Below, piece after piece: positions 19,282 to 27,188 of a DNA stretch of 64,000 nt; positions within the stretch are counted from its first letter, which is position 1, and every line of letters starts with the position of its first letter. A program made the translations under genes and the position numbers. The stretch is from Agromyces cerinus subsp. cerinus (lineage in GTDB: Bacteria > Actinomycetota > Actinomycetes > Actinomycetales > Microbacteriaceae), in the NCBI RefSeq assembly GCF_900142065.1, contig NZ_FSRJ01000001.1:1178001-1242000 (forward strand). Reading direction: 5' to 3'. Below the pieces are notes generated by a model. That model saw nothing but the letters and a program-made list of their open reading frames with translations, searched no databases and was not told where the DNA came from.

Positions 19282-19872
19282 TCAGTGCGTGGCGGGCGTC
19301 GGCAGTCCGCCGTCGACGGGCGCCGCCGGAGCCCCTGCAGGAGCCTCGGATGCTGCGCCTTCAGCCTGACCGGGAGTTCCCCCGATCGGAGTCTCCCCCG
19401 CCTGTGCCTTGCCGTTCGACGGCACGCCGTCGATCAGCGCATTCGGGACGAGCGGAGCGGATGCCCGTGCGCCGCCCTCGGCCGCCGTCGGCTCGCCGAG
19501 CACGGCACCGTCGGAGAGTCGGAGGTAGACCGGGTCGGAGTTCGGCACCATGCCGAGCCCCTCGGCCTTCGTGGCGAGGAACTGGGGCGATTCGACGCGG
19601 TCGAGGTCTTCGGAGAGCTTCTGCTCGTCGCGGGTGAGCACGGTCTGCTGCATCTGCAGCGCATCGATCTCGTATGCGCCCTGCGTCACCGCGATCGAGA
19701 GCAGCAGCTGCGCGACGATGATGACCGCGACGCCGCCGAGCGCGATGACCGCGTAGGCGAGCCGCGGCTTCGACCGGGCAGCCCGCTCGGGTGCGGGGCG
19801 GAGCCGACGCTGCGGGCGCTCGGGCCCGACCCGCCGGGGCGCGGGAAGGGACTGGGCCTGCACGGCGCTCAT
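19282..19872 (-). CDS. FtsL-like bitopic cell division protein
   Basis: This 196-residue protein sits where ftsL lies in the dcw cluster, between rsmH and ftsI. A basic cytoplasmic N-terminus precedes one membrane span (about residues 39-64). A coiled-coil segment follows (about 70-100: QMQQTVLTRDEQKLSEDLDR), as in FtsL. The C-terminal half is an Ala/Gly/Pro-rich low-complexity tail with no recognised domain. Its ATG overlaps the rsmH stop by 4 nt. Sequence identity to FtsL is weak, so the call rests on topology and position. Confidence 0.75.
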   Translation of the reverse strand: MSAVQAQSLPAPRRVGPERPQRRLRPAPERAARSKPRLAYAVIALGGVAVIIVAQLLLSIAVTQGAYEIDALQMQQTVLTRDEQKLSEDLDRVESPQFLATKAEGLGMVPNSDPVYLRLSDGAVLGEPTAAEGGARASAPLVPNALIDGVPSNGKAQAGETPIGGTPGQAEGAASEAPAGAPAAPVDGGLPTPATH

Positions 19873-20822
19873 GCCGGCCTCCGAACCCGCTCAGCGGCTC
19901 GAAGCCGCACGGGCTTGGCCCGCGGGTTCTCCGCCTGCTCGTCTTCGCTCGCGAGTTCGGCGCCTCGCACGAGGAGCTTGAACTCGGGGCGGTGCTCGGG
20001 CAGCTCCATCGGCAGGCCGGCCGGAGCCGACGAGCTCGACGCTGCGGCGAGCGATCGCTTGACGATCCGGTCCTCGAGCGACTGGTACGCCAGCACGACG
20101 ATGCGGCCGCCGACGGCGATCGTGTCGAGTGCGGCGGGCATCGCCCGCTCGAGCACGGAGAGCTCTTCGTTGACCTCGATGCGCAGCGCTTGGAAGACCC
20201 GCTTGGCGGGGTGCCCCTGACGCTGCACGGCCACCGGCGTCGCCGCCTGGATGACCGCGACGAGTTCGGCCGAGCGCGTGATCGGCGCTTCGGCCCTGGC
20301 TCGGACGATCGCCCGGGCGTACCGCGCCGCGAGCTTCTCCTCGCCGTAGTCGAGGAAGATGCGTCGCAGCTCCTCTTCGCTCTCCTCTGCGATCACGTCG
20401 GCCGCCGTGCGGCCGCTCGTGAAGTCCATGCGCATGTCGAGCGGCGCATCCTTCGAGTAGGCGAAGCCGCGCTCGGCGCGGTCGAGCTGCAGGGATGAGA
20501 CGCCGAGGTCGAAGAGCACGCCCTGCACCTCGCGGAACCCCTCGCTGCGAACGGCCTCGACGATGCCGTCGTAGACCGTGTGCACGAAGCGGGCGCGGTC
20601 GCCGAACTTCGCGAGTCGCTCGCGGGCGATGCCGAGCGCGTCGGTGTCGCGATCGAGTCCGATGACGGTGAGTTTCGGGAACCGCTCGAGGAACGCGGCG
20701 GTGTGGCCGCCCATGCCGAGGGTCGCGTCGACCATCACGGCGCCGTCGGCCTCGAGGGCGGGTGCCAGGAGCTCGAGCGTGCGCTCGAGCATGACCGGGG
20801 TGTGAATGCGTTCGATGTCCAT
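19869..20822 (-). CDS. rsmH: 16S rRNA (cytosine-N4)-methyltransferase RsmH
   Basis: RsmH methylates N4 of C1402 (E. coli numbering) in 16S rRNA. The 317-residue enzyme begins MDIERIHTPVMLERTLELL. The SAM-binding motif is VDATLGMGGHTAAFLERF, followed by the GLDRDTDALGIA acidic loop and LFDLGVSSLQLD. The C-terminal half has the HPAKRVFQALRIEVNEEL block. ATG at 20822 has AGGCGG about 5 nt upstream. It is the second gene of the dcw cluster, 103 bp after mraZ. Confidence 0.96.
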   Translation of the reverse strand: MDIERIHTPVMLERTLELLAPALEADGAVMVDATLGMGGHTAAFLERFPKLTVIGLDRDTDALGIARERLAKFGDRARFVHTVYDGIVEAVRSEGFREVQGVLFDLGVSSLQLDRAERGFAYSKDAPLDMRMDFTSGRTAADVIAEESEEELRRIFLDYGEEKLAARYARAIVRARAEAPITRSAELVAVIQAATPVAVQRQGHPAKRVFQALRIEVNEELSVLERAMPAALDTIAVGGRIVVLAYQSLEDRIVKRSLAAASSSSAPAGLPMELPEHRPEFKLLVRGAELASEDEQAENPRAKPVRLRAAERVRRPA

Positions 20823-20925
20823 GATTCCGCCTTGCCTTCGTGGCCTCGGGTTCCGATCCCCATCCGTTCGTCCTGATGCGGGGAAGTGCACCAGGCGCGG
20901 CCGGCTGGGGGTCGGAGCCCGAGGA

Positions 20926-21357
20926 CTAGAAGAGTCCGGGGATCACCTCCTCCGCCGTGTCCGCGAAGGCCGCCTCTTGCTCGGCGAGGTAGCTCGCCCA
21001 TGCCGTCGCGTCCCAGATCTCCACCCGGCTGCCCGTTCCGATGACCGTGAGGTCGCGGTCGAGGCCCGCGTAGGCGCGGAGCGTGGCGGGGATGGTGACG
21101 CGATGCTGCTTGTCGGGGGTCTCCGCGGAAGCCCCCGAGAGGAAGACGCGCATGTAGTCGCGCGCCTGCTTGCTCGTTACCGGGGCTTGGCGGATCTTGT
21201 CGCTCATGCTCTCGAACTCCCGCGCACTGAACACATAGATGCAGTGCTCCTGCCCGCGCGTGAGCACGAGGCCGCTCGAGAGCTCCTCCCGGAATTTCGC
21301 CGGAAGAATGACGCGGCCCTTCTCATCGAGCTTTGGTTCATAGCTACCGAGGAACAC
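20926..21357 (-). CDS. mraZ: Transcriptional regulator MraZ
   Basis: MraZ is a DNA-binding protein of the AbrB-like swapped-hairpin fold that heads the dcw operon and represses its own promoter in other bacteria. The 143-residue protein has two MraZ domains: an N-terminal one from [25 protein letters not shown], and a C-terminal one from [19 protein letters not shown]. Each carries the DxxGR-type loop (DEKGR, DKQHR). GTG at 21357 gives the usual length and follows a G-rich ribosome binding site. Three AGTGG repeats in its promoter are its likely operator. Confidence 0.95.
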   Translation of the reverse strand: MFLGSYEPKLDEKGRVILPAKFREELSSGLVLTRGQEHCIYVFSAREFESMSDKIRQAPVTSKQARDYMRVFLSGASAETPDKQHRVTIPATLRAYAGLDRDLTVIGTGSRVEIWDATAWASYLAEQEAAFADTAEEVIPGLF

Positions 21358-21390
21358 CGCACCACCCCCTTTCCTCCGGCCAGAATCCAG

Positions 21391-21427
21391 GTAACCCCAC
21401 TTTACTCCACTCTCATCCACTGATCAA
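21391..21427 (-). promoter_or_regulatory. mraZ promoter overlapping three AGTGG repeats (MraZ operator candidate)
   Basis: On the minus strand TTGATC (21422-21427) and TAAAGT (21399-21404) are separated by exactly 17 bp and fit a primary sigma factor promoter. The spacer, -10 and start region are made of three consecutive 10-bp units, each beginning AGTGG (21411-21420, 21401-21410, 21391-21400). MraZ binds TGGGN- or GTGG-type direct repeats with 10-bp periodicity in other bacteria. Binding here would block RNA polymerase, giving autorepression of the dcw operon. Confidence 0.75.
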
Positions 21428-21611
21428 CGACATTCGCTCGTTTCAGCGTGTCGGAGCATGCGAAAGTGCCGTGAATGCAGGGATGCAGCAGGTGGAGTGG
21501 AGTGGAGGGATCGGGGCAGAAATCACCGAACCGCGGCCGCGATTCAGCGCCTCAGGCAGCGGATGCCGCGTGCCGCGCCGGACCATGACGGCGGAGAGCC
21601 GCCCGGGGACG

Positions 21612-21645
21612 CGAAAAACGGGCCGATCCGAAGATCGACCCGTTC
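21612..21645 (-). terminator. Rho-independent terminator after the DUF3040 gene
   Basis: Read on the minus strand, a 12-bp stem (21633-21644 with 21617-21628, one G-T style mismatch) closes a TTCG tetraloop and is followed directly by five T residues. It lies about 20 bp past the stop codon at 21667. The rest of the 21428-21611 gap before the mraZ promoter shows nothing I can assign. Confidence 0.8.
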
Positions 21646-21666
21646 AGGTGGTGTGAAGTGGAGGGA

Positions 21667-22056
21667 TCAGCCCTGGCCGTCTTGGCGGCGATCCCAACGC
21701 TCGTTCATGCGATCCATGAAGCTGCCGCCCGAGCTGCCGCGACCGCGTCGGCTCGCGGCCGGCGCTTCTGCGGGGGCAGCGGTTGCAGCGCCGCGCTTGG
21801 ACGGGGTGATCGCGACGAGCACTCCGGCGAACATGAGGGCGAAGCCGATGACCCCGATGATGAGGAGTTGCGAGGCCACGCCGGCGATGAGCGCGCCGGC
21901 ACCGCCGACGGCGAGCAGCACTCCGAGCACGATGGCCCGGTAGTTCGGTCGTCGACCACGAACACCGCCGACCGCTTGCACGAAGTCGGCGTCATTGCGA
22001 TAGAGGTTGCGCTCCATCTCCTCGAGAAGACGTTGCTCCTGCTCTGAAAGCGGCAT
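21667..22056 (-). CDS. DUF3040 domain small membrane protein
   Basis: This 129-residue protein begins MPLSEQEQRLLEEMERNL, the signature of the actinobacterial DUF3040 family, which often neighbours the dcw cluster. Two hydrophobic segments (about 42-62 and 65-85) follow the soluble N-terminus, and the C-terminus is basic and Gly/Arg-rich. Function is unknown. A TAGAAT -10 box lies at 22096-22101 on the minus strand, giving a short leader. The gene diverges from the polyprenyl synthase gene. Confidence 0.88.
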   Translation of the reverse strand: MPLSEQEQRLLEEMERNLYRNDADFVQAVGGVRGRRPNYRAIVLGVLLAVGGAGALIAGVASQLLIIGVIGFALMFAGVLVAITPSKRGAATAAPAEAPAASRRGRGSSGGSFMDRMNERWDRRQDGQG

Positions 22057-22118
22057 CTCATTCCCCTCAGGCTCGGGATCGACGCATCCGAGTCCATTCT
22101 AGCCCCGCTCAGCCTCGC

Positions 22119-22124
22119 TAGGCT
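22119..22124 (+). promoter_or_regulatory. -10 box (TAGGCT) of a probable leaderless promoter
   Basis: TAGGCT ends 6 nt before the GTG at 22131, the spacing expected when transcription starts at the start codon itself. Confidence 0.5.
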
Positions 22125-22130
22125 AGGCGG

Positions 22131-23243
22131 GTGGCTCACGGTTCCCGACTGGTCGATTTGGTGCACGAACGCATCGAGGATTTCCTCGCCGAACGCACTT
22201 CCATTCTCCGCGAGATCAGCCCCGACCTCGAACCGCTCGACGCGTTCTCAAGGCGGTTTCTCAGCGGAGGCAAGCGCTTCCGTGCTCTGTTCTGCTACTG
22301 GGGCTGGGAAGCGATCGGAGGGCGCGGGTTCGACCCGTTCGCCGCCGAGGGCGGGCGCGACAGGTTCCCCGTCGTCTCCGCCGCATCCGCACTCGAGCTC
22401 TTCCACGCCGCGGCCCTGCTGCACGACGACATCATCGACAACTCCGACACCCGGCGAGGCGCCCCGTCGGGGCATCGCCTCTTCGAGCAACTGCACGCGG
22501 ATTCGGGCTGGGCGGGATCGTCGCCCGAATTCGGTCGCGCATCGGCGATCCTCCTCGGCGACCTGCTGCTCGGATGGAGCGACGAACTGCTCGACGAGGG
22601 ACTCATGGCGCTCCCCGACCGCGACGCCGCACGCCTGGCGCGCTCGGAGTTCATGCGCATGCGCACCGAGGTCACGGCCGGTCAGTACCTCGACATCCTC
22701 GAGGAGCGCGCCTGGCGGAGCCAGGCCGAATCCGAGCAGCGCCTCCGCGCCGAACGAGTCATCGTCTACAAGTCGGCCAAGTACAGCGTCGAGGCGCCGC
22801 TCGTGATCGGCGGCGCCATCGCCGGCGCCTCCCCCGCGCAGTTCGACTCCCTCCGCGCATTCGGACTGCCGCTCGGCATCGCCTACCAGTTGCGCGACGA
22901 CCTGCTCGGCGTGTTCGGCGACCCCGAGGTCACGGGCAAGCCGAGCGGCGACGACCTCCGCGAGGGCAAGCGCACCATGCTCATCGCGATCGCCCGCGAG
23001 CGACTCGCGCCCGGCCAGCGCCGCCTGCTCGACGAGCTCCTCGGCGATCCCGAGCTCGCGCCCGAACAGGTCAGGATGCTGCAGCAGACGATCCGCGAGT
23101 GCGGCGCCGTCGACGAGGTCGAGGCGCTCATCACCTCGAATGTCGCCACGGCCGTGGCGGCACTCGAAGCCGCACCGATCAGCAGGGACGCGCGCGCAGA
23201 ACTCGGCTCGCTCGCACGGGCGGTCACCCGCCGCACGAGCTGA
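22131..23243 (+). CDS. Polyprenyl (geranylgeranyl-type) diphosphate synthase
   Basis: This trans-prenyltransferase condenses isopentenyl diphosphate with allylic diphosphates. The 370-residue protein has the first aspartate-rich motif LLHDDIIDNSDTRRG and the second motif YQLRDDLLGVFGD; the GGKRFR block is present near residue 45. Product length is set by the residues before the first Asp-rich motif (LELFHAAAL), and I cannot fix it from sequence alone. Gene order with the Rv2175c-like gene, kinase and aroG downstream matches idsA2 (Rv2173) in M. tuberculosis. The product may feed carotenoid, quinone or lipid-carrier synthesis. Confidence 0.92.
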   Translation: MAHGSRLVDLVHERIEDFLAERTSILREISPDLEPLDAFSRRFLSGGKRFRALFCYWGWEAIGGRGFDPFAAEGGRDRFPVVSAASALELFHAAALLHDDIIDNSDTRRGAPSGHRLFEQLHADSGWAGSSPEFGRASAILLGDLLLGWSDELLDEGLMALPDRDAARLARSEFMRMRTEVTAGQYLDILEERAWRSQAESEQRLRAERVIVYKSAKYSVEAPLVIGGAIAGASPAQFDSLRAFGLPLGIAYQLRDDLLGVFGDPEVTGKPSGDDLREGKRTMLIAIARERLAPGQRRLLDELLGDPELAPEQVRMLQQTIRECGAVDEVEALITSNVATAVAALEAAPISRDARAELGSLARAVTRRTS

Positions 23244-23249
23244 CGCCGC

Positions 23250-23276
23250 TCAGCGACTCAGGGGTCAGCGACTCAG
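23250..23276. repeat. 12-bp direct repeat between convergent genes
   Basis: TCAGCGACTCAG occurs twice, at 23250-23261 and 23265-23276, in the 37-bp gap between the polyprenyl synthase stop and the stop of the convergent Rv2175c-like gene. It has no hairpin form, so it is not a terminator. Confidence 0.7.
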
Positions 23277-23280
23277 AAGT

Positions 23281-23619
23281 TCAGGCGAGCGCCTGCGCCA
23301 CGCGGCGAACCTCGGCCTTGCGCCCGGCGAGGAGCGCTGCGATCGGCGACGTGCCGAGGCTGTCCTCTTCGGCGAGCATCCACTCGAGCGCCTCGGCATC
23401 GGTGAAGCCGTTGTCGGCGAGCACGTTCGCCGTTCCGTACAGTTCGGGCAGCGGAGCGTCGTCGCGCAGGAACACCGACGGCACCTTGAGCACGCCGTCG
23501 ATGCGCGCGGCGAGCAGGTGCCGGTCGTCGATGAGTCGACGAATGCGGCTCGGGCTCTGCCCGAGCATCTCGACGAGGTCGGGAACGGTCAGCCAGTCGG
23601 TTTCGGCAGCATCGGTCAC
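23281..23619 (-). CDS. Rv2175c-like winged-helix DNA-binding protein
   Basis: This 112-residue protein matches the small DNA-binding family of M. tuberculosis Rv2175c. It has an N-terminal winged helix-turn-helix (about residues 8-60: WLTVPDLVEMLGQSPSRIRRLIDD) and a C-terminal domain typical of the family. Rv2175c is a substrate of PknL, and a PASTA kinase gene lies 1.5 kb away here, so the regulatory pair appears conserved. GTG at 23619 is chosen because upstream residues are not family-like. The target sites are unknown. Confidence 0.85.
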   Translation of the reverse strand: MTDAAETDWLTVPDLVEMLGQSPSRIRRLIDDRHLLAARIDGVLKVPSVFLRDDAPLPELYGTANVLADNGFTDAEALEWMLAEEDSLGTSPIAALLAGRKAEVRRVAQALA

Positions 23620-23797
23620 GTACCAAGACTGCCACGAGCCGGGCATCTTGCGGAACCATCGATCGCGACACGCGCCTGCGCGCGCCGCCTCCGCCCGCTT
23701 CCGGAGACTCGCGTCGAGGTGTTTGACTCCCCCATCACGCTATGCGACGGTGGCCGCGGGGGCCCGGGAGTACCGAGTCGGGCGCAAGGGGGCAACG

Positions 23798-25060
23798 ATG
23801 ACGCATGAGGCCGAGACCGTGAACGGCCCGATCGACCTTCCGCGCCGGCGTCCACGCGACGTGGACGACCGTCGCCGAGGCATCCGTCGCCTGATCACCC
23901 TGCCGCTCGCCGTCGTGTCGACCATCGCGGTCACGCTCGGCATCGCGCAGCCCGCAGAGGCGGCGCCGCAATCGGCCAAGCGCATGCCCAAGGCGAAGGC
24001 CTCGAACGACGGACCCGCCCGCCACGCCGCCGCATCGGCGACCGTCTCCGCCGCGTCCGTGCCATCCGAAGTGACCGTGGGCGATGGCGACACGGTCAGC
24101 AGCATCGCCGAACGGTACGGCGTGGCGACCGCCGACATCCTCGCGCTCAACGGGCTCGGCTGGTCGAGCCTGATCTTCCCCGGTCAACGCCTGGCGCTGC
24201 CCGGCAGCGGCACCGCGGCCCCGGCACCGGAGCCCGTCGCCGCCGAACTCCCCAGGCACACGGTCGTCGCCGGCGACACCATGAGCGGCATCGCCGCCGC
24301 CCACGGCGTCTCGCTCGACGAGATGCTGAGCGCCAACGGGCTCGGCCGGCAGAGCCTGATCTTCCCGGGGCAGTCCATCGTGCTGCCTCCGGGCGGCACG
24401 GATGCCCCGGCTCCCGCCCCTGCGACACCGGCGCCCGCCGCGCCCGCACCCGTTTCGCCGGCGCCGTCGAGTGCTGACACGTATACCGTCGTCGATGGCG
24501 ACACCCTCTGGGACATCGCTGCACGGCACGACCTCGACGTCGCGGAACTCATCGCGATCAACGGCCTCGACACCGCAGCGGTGATCCGCGCCGGCCAGGT
24601 GCTGCGGGTCGCTCGACCGGTCGCCGTCGTCAGCGTCGCCTCGGTCAGCGTCGCCCTCACGGACGAGATGCGCGGCAACGCCCGCATCATCGTCGACGTC
24701 GGGCGCTCACTCGGTGTGCCCGACCAGGGAATCGTCATCGCCCTCGCAGCCGCGGCGCAGGAATCGGGCCTGAAGAATCCCGAGTACGGCGATCTCGACT
24801 CCCTCGGCCTGTTCCAGCAACGACCGAGCCAGGGCTGGGGCACCGTCGACGAGGTGCTCGACCCCGTGCGAGCCGCGACGGCGTTCTACGGCGGCGCCGC
24901 CAACCCCAACGCCGGACGCACCCGCGGCCTGCTCGACATCCCCGGATGGGAATCGCTCACCGTGACGCAAGCGGCGCAGGCGGTGCAGGAGAGCGCGCAC
25001 CCCGACCACTACGCGAAGTGGGAGGCCTCGGCGCGCGCCTGGCTCTCCGAACTCGGCTGA
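23798..25060 (+). CDS. Secreted protein with three LysM domains and a lysozyme-like C-terminal domain
   Basis: This 420-residue protein is predicted to bind and perhaps cut peptidoglycan outside the cell. An N-terminal signal/anchor lies at about 30-55 with an AEAAP cleavage-like site. Three LysM repeats follow (about 88-132, 150-195, 225-270), each with GDT and an NGL motif, joined by Pro/Ala linkers. The C-terminal domain (about 290-420) has AAAAQESGLKNPEYGDLDSLGLFQQRPSQGWG. Its glutamate in QESGL sits as in lysozyme-like folds, but catalysis is not proven. A ribosome binding site (AAGGGGG) precedes ATG 23798. It faces the PASTA kinase downstream, which also senses cell wall fragments. Confidence 0.88.
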   Translation: MTHEAETVNGPIDLPRRRPRDVDDRRRGIRRLITLPLAVVSTIAVTLGIAQPAEAAPQSAKRMPKAKASNDGPARHAAASATVSAASVPSEVTVGDGDTVSSIAERYGVATADILALNGLGWSSLIFPGQRLALPGSGTAAPAPEPVAAELPRHTVVAGDTMSGIAAAHGVSLDEMLSANGLGRQSLIFPGQSIVLPPGGTDAPAPAPATPAPAAPAPVSPAPSSADTYTVVDGDTLWDIAARHDLDVAELIAINGLDTAAVIRAGQVLRVARPVAVVSVASVSVALTDEMRGNARIIVDVGRSLGVPDQGIVIALAAAAQESGLKNPEYGDLDSLGLFQQRPSQGWGTVDEVLDPVRAATAFYGGAANPNAGRTRGLLDIPGWESLTVTQAAQAVQESAHPDHYAKWEASARAWLSELG

Positions 25061-25138
25061 CCGGGCCTCCGAGCTAACGATGGGGTTGCGATCGGCGCGC
25101 CGTCGGCGTTTGCAACGGTTCCGGCATATACCTCTTCG

Positions 25139-25144
25139 TAGACT
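25139..25144 (+). promoter_or_regulatory. -10 box (TAGACT) of the kinase gene, probably leaderless
   Basis: TAGACT ends 6 nt before the GTG at 25151 and no ribosome binding site is present, so the transcript probably starts at the GTG. Confidence 0.5.
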
Positions 25145-25150
25145 CTCAGA

Positions 25151-27076
25151 GTGACCACTGCACCTGTCGACCCCATGATCGGCCGTCTCATCGACGGCCG
25201 CTATCAGGTGCGCTCCCGGATCGCCCGCGGCGGAATGGCCACGGTCTACCTCGCGACCGACCTGCGCCTCGAGCGCCGCGTCGCGATCAAGATCATGCAC
25301 GGCCACCTCGCCGACGACAACACCTTCAAGACCCGCTTCGTGCAAGAGGCCCGTTCGGCAGCACGCCTCGCGCACCCGAACGTCGTGAACGTGTTCGACC
25401 AGGGTCAAGACGCCGACATGGCCTACCTCGTCATGGAGTACCTGCCCGGCATCACGCTGCGCGAACTGCTCAAGGACTACAAGAAGCTCACCCCCGAGCA
25501 GACGGTCGACATCATGGACGCCGTGCTCGCCGGTCTCGCCGCCGCGCACAAGGCGGGCATCGTGCACCGCGACCTGAAGCCCGAGAACGTGCTGCTCGCC
25601 GACGACGGCCGCATCAAGCTCGGCGACTTCGGGCTCGCCCGTGCCGCGAGCGCCAACACGGCCACCGGCCAGGCGCTGCTCGGCACGATCGCCTACCTCT
25701 CCCCCGAGCTCGTGACCCGCGGCGTGGCAGATGCCCGCAGCGACATCTACGCGGTCGGCATCATGATGTACGAGATGCTCACCGGTGAGCAGCCCTACGT
25801 CGGCGAGGCGCCGATGGCGATCGCCTACCAGCACGCGAACGACCAGGTACCGACGCCGAGCTCGAAGAATCCCGCGGTGCCCGTGGAGCTCGACGAGCTC
25901 GTGCTGTGGGCCACGAACCGAGACCCCGAGGCGCGCCCGAACGATGCCCGCGAGATGCTCGAGCGCCTGCGCGAGGTCGAACCGGGGATCCGCTCGTCGC
26001 ACCGCCCCCTGCAGACGCAGGCGACGATGGTGCTGCCCGGTGCACTGCCCGCCGCTGCGGCGACCGCGGAGACCCGCGTGCTCGGCGCCGGCGCGGCACC
26101 GGTCGCGGCGACGGCGACCCTCGAGGCATCCGACGGCGACGACACCGAGGCGCTCGCGAAGAGCGCCGACCGCCGCAAGCGTCGCGGCTACTGGATCATC
26201 GCCCTGGTGCTCCTGCTGACCGGCCTCGCCGCCGGCACCGGCTGGTACTTCGGCGCGGGTCCCGGCGCCCTCGCCCCCGTGCCCGAGACGGCGAAGCTCG
26301 CGCCCGCCGTCGCGACCGACGTGCTCGAGAAGGCCGGATTCACGGTCGAGCCGGCCGAACGCAACGACCCCGTCATCCCGAAGGGACAGGTGTCGGGCAC
26401 CGACCCCGAGGGCGGCGAGCAGGCGCAGCGCGGCTCGACCGTCACGCTCTTCGTCTCACTGGGCCCGCAGATACTCCCCGTCCCCGAGGTTCGAGGCACG
26501 CCGTCGGCCGACGCGCGCACGACGCTGAAGGACTTCACGGTCGTGGAGCCGAACGTGCTGCAGTTCTCCGATGACGTGCCCGCCGACACCGTCATCGACG
26601 TGCTCGATGCCGAAGGCACCTCCGTCGGCGCCGAGTATCCCGAGCTCGGCGAACTGACGCTCGTGGTCTCGGCCGGCCCGATTCCCGATGTGATCGCGAT
26701 GCCCAGCGCCGATGCCGAGGCCGCGCTCACCCAGGCCGGGCTGCAGTTCGACTACCTCGACCCCGTGTTCGACAACTCGGGTGAGATCGCCGACGGCAGC
26801 GTCATCGCAGCAGAGCCGACGACCGAGGTCGTGCGCCAGGGCGACACGATCAACCTGACTCTCTCGAAGGGGCAAGACCTCGTCGAGGTGCCGAACATCG
26901 TCGGCAAGAGCATGTCCGAGGCGAAGGCCGAACTCGAGAAGGCCGAGTTCAAGGTCAGCTACAGCCTGCCCGACCTCTTCCTCGACCTGGCGACGGTGAC
27001 CTCGTCGGATCCTCCCGCCGGAGAGAAGATCGTGCGCGGATCGACCATCACGATCGTCGGTCAGCTCACGCTCTGA
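25151..27076 (+). CDS. Ser/Thr protein kinase with four PASTA domains (PknL/PknB type)
   Basis: This 641-residue receptor kinase has a cytoplasmic kinase domain (about 17-285) with the glycine loop IARGGMATVYLA, ATP lysine K47, catalytic loop HRDLKPEN, DFGLA and APE-equivalent SPE. A juxtamembrane linker and one membrane span (about 345-367) follow. Four extracellular PASTA repeats (about 375-641) can bind muropeptides or lipid II. Position beside the Rv2175c-like gene and aroG supports PknL orthology, although M. tuberculosis PknL lacks PASTA repeats. Possible substrates in this window include Wag31, GarA and the Rv2175c-like protein. Confidence 0.95.
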   Translation: MTTAPVDPMIGRLIDGRYQVRSRIARGGMATVYLATDLRLERRVAIKIMHGHLADDNTFKTRFVQEARSAARLAHPNVVNVFDQGQDADMAYLVMEYLPGITLRELLKDYKKLTPEQTVDIMDAVLAGLAAAHKAGIVHRDLKPENVLLADDGRIKLGDFGLARAASANTATGQALLGTIAYLSPELVTRGVADARSDIYAVGIMMYEMLTGEQPYVGEAPMAIAYQHANDQVPTPSSKNPAVPVELDELVLWATNRDPEARPNDAREMLERLREVEPGIRSSHRPLQTQATMVLPGALPAAAATAETRVLGAGAAPVAATATLEASDGDDTEALAKSADRRKRRGYWIIALVLLLTGLAAGTGWYFGAGPGALAPVPETAKLAPAVATDVLEKAGFTVEPAERNDPVIPKGQVSGTDPEGGEQAQRGSTVTLFVSLGPQILPVPEVRGTPSADARTTLKDFTVVEPNVLQFSDDVPADTVIDVLDAEGTSVGAEYPELGELTLVVSAGPIPDVIAMPSADAEAALTQAGLQFDYLDPVFDNSGEIADGSVIAAEPTTEVVRQGDTINLTLSKGQDLVEVPNIVGKSMSEAKAELEKAEFKVSYSLPDLFLDLATVTSSDPPAGEKIVRGSTITIVGQLTL

Positions 27077-27104
27077 TCAGGCCGTCTCTGCCTGCACGTC
27101 CATG

Positions 27105-27146
27105 CATATGCAGGACGGCGGATGGACATATGCAGAACGGCGGATG
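27105..27146 (+). repeat. Two 20-bp near-identical direct repeats 22 bp apart
   Basis: Positions 27105-27124 and 27127-27146 match at 19 of 20 bases, each beginning CATATGCAG. The second copy runs into the terminator hairpin that follows, so part of the hairpin stem appears to have been duplicated. Confidence 0.75.
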
Positions 27147-27166
27147 CCTCGGGGCATCCGCCGTTC
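27135..27166. terminator. Bidirectional hairpin between the kinase gene and aroG
   Basis: A perfect 14-bp stem (27135-27148 with 27153-27166) closes a TCGG loop between two convergent genes. Neither side has a T run, which is common for GC-rich actinobacterial terminators. Confidence 0.7.
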
Positions 27167-27188
27167 CGCGTCTCGATCGTGCCGGGCG

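Noticed and set aside
21481-21515. AGTGG repeats on the plus strand at 21490-21507 as a second MraZ site
   Set aside because: Spacing is 5 bp and not 10, they are not near a promoter-like sequence in the right orientation, and the match is only partial.
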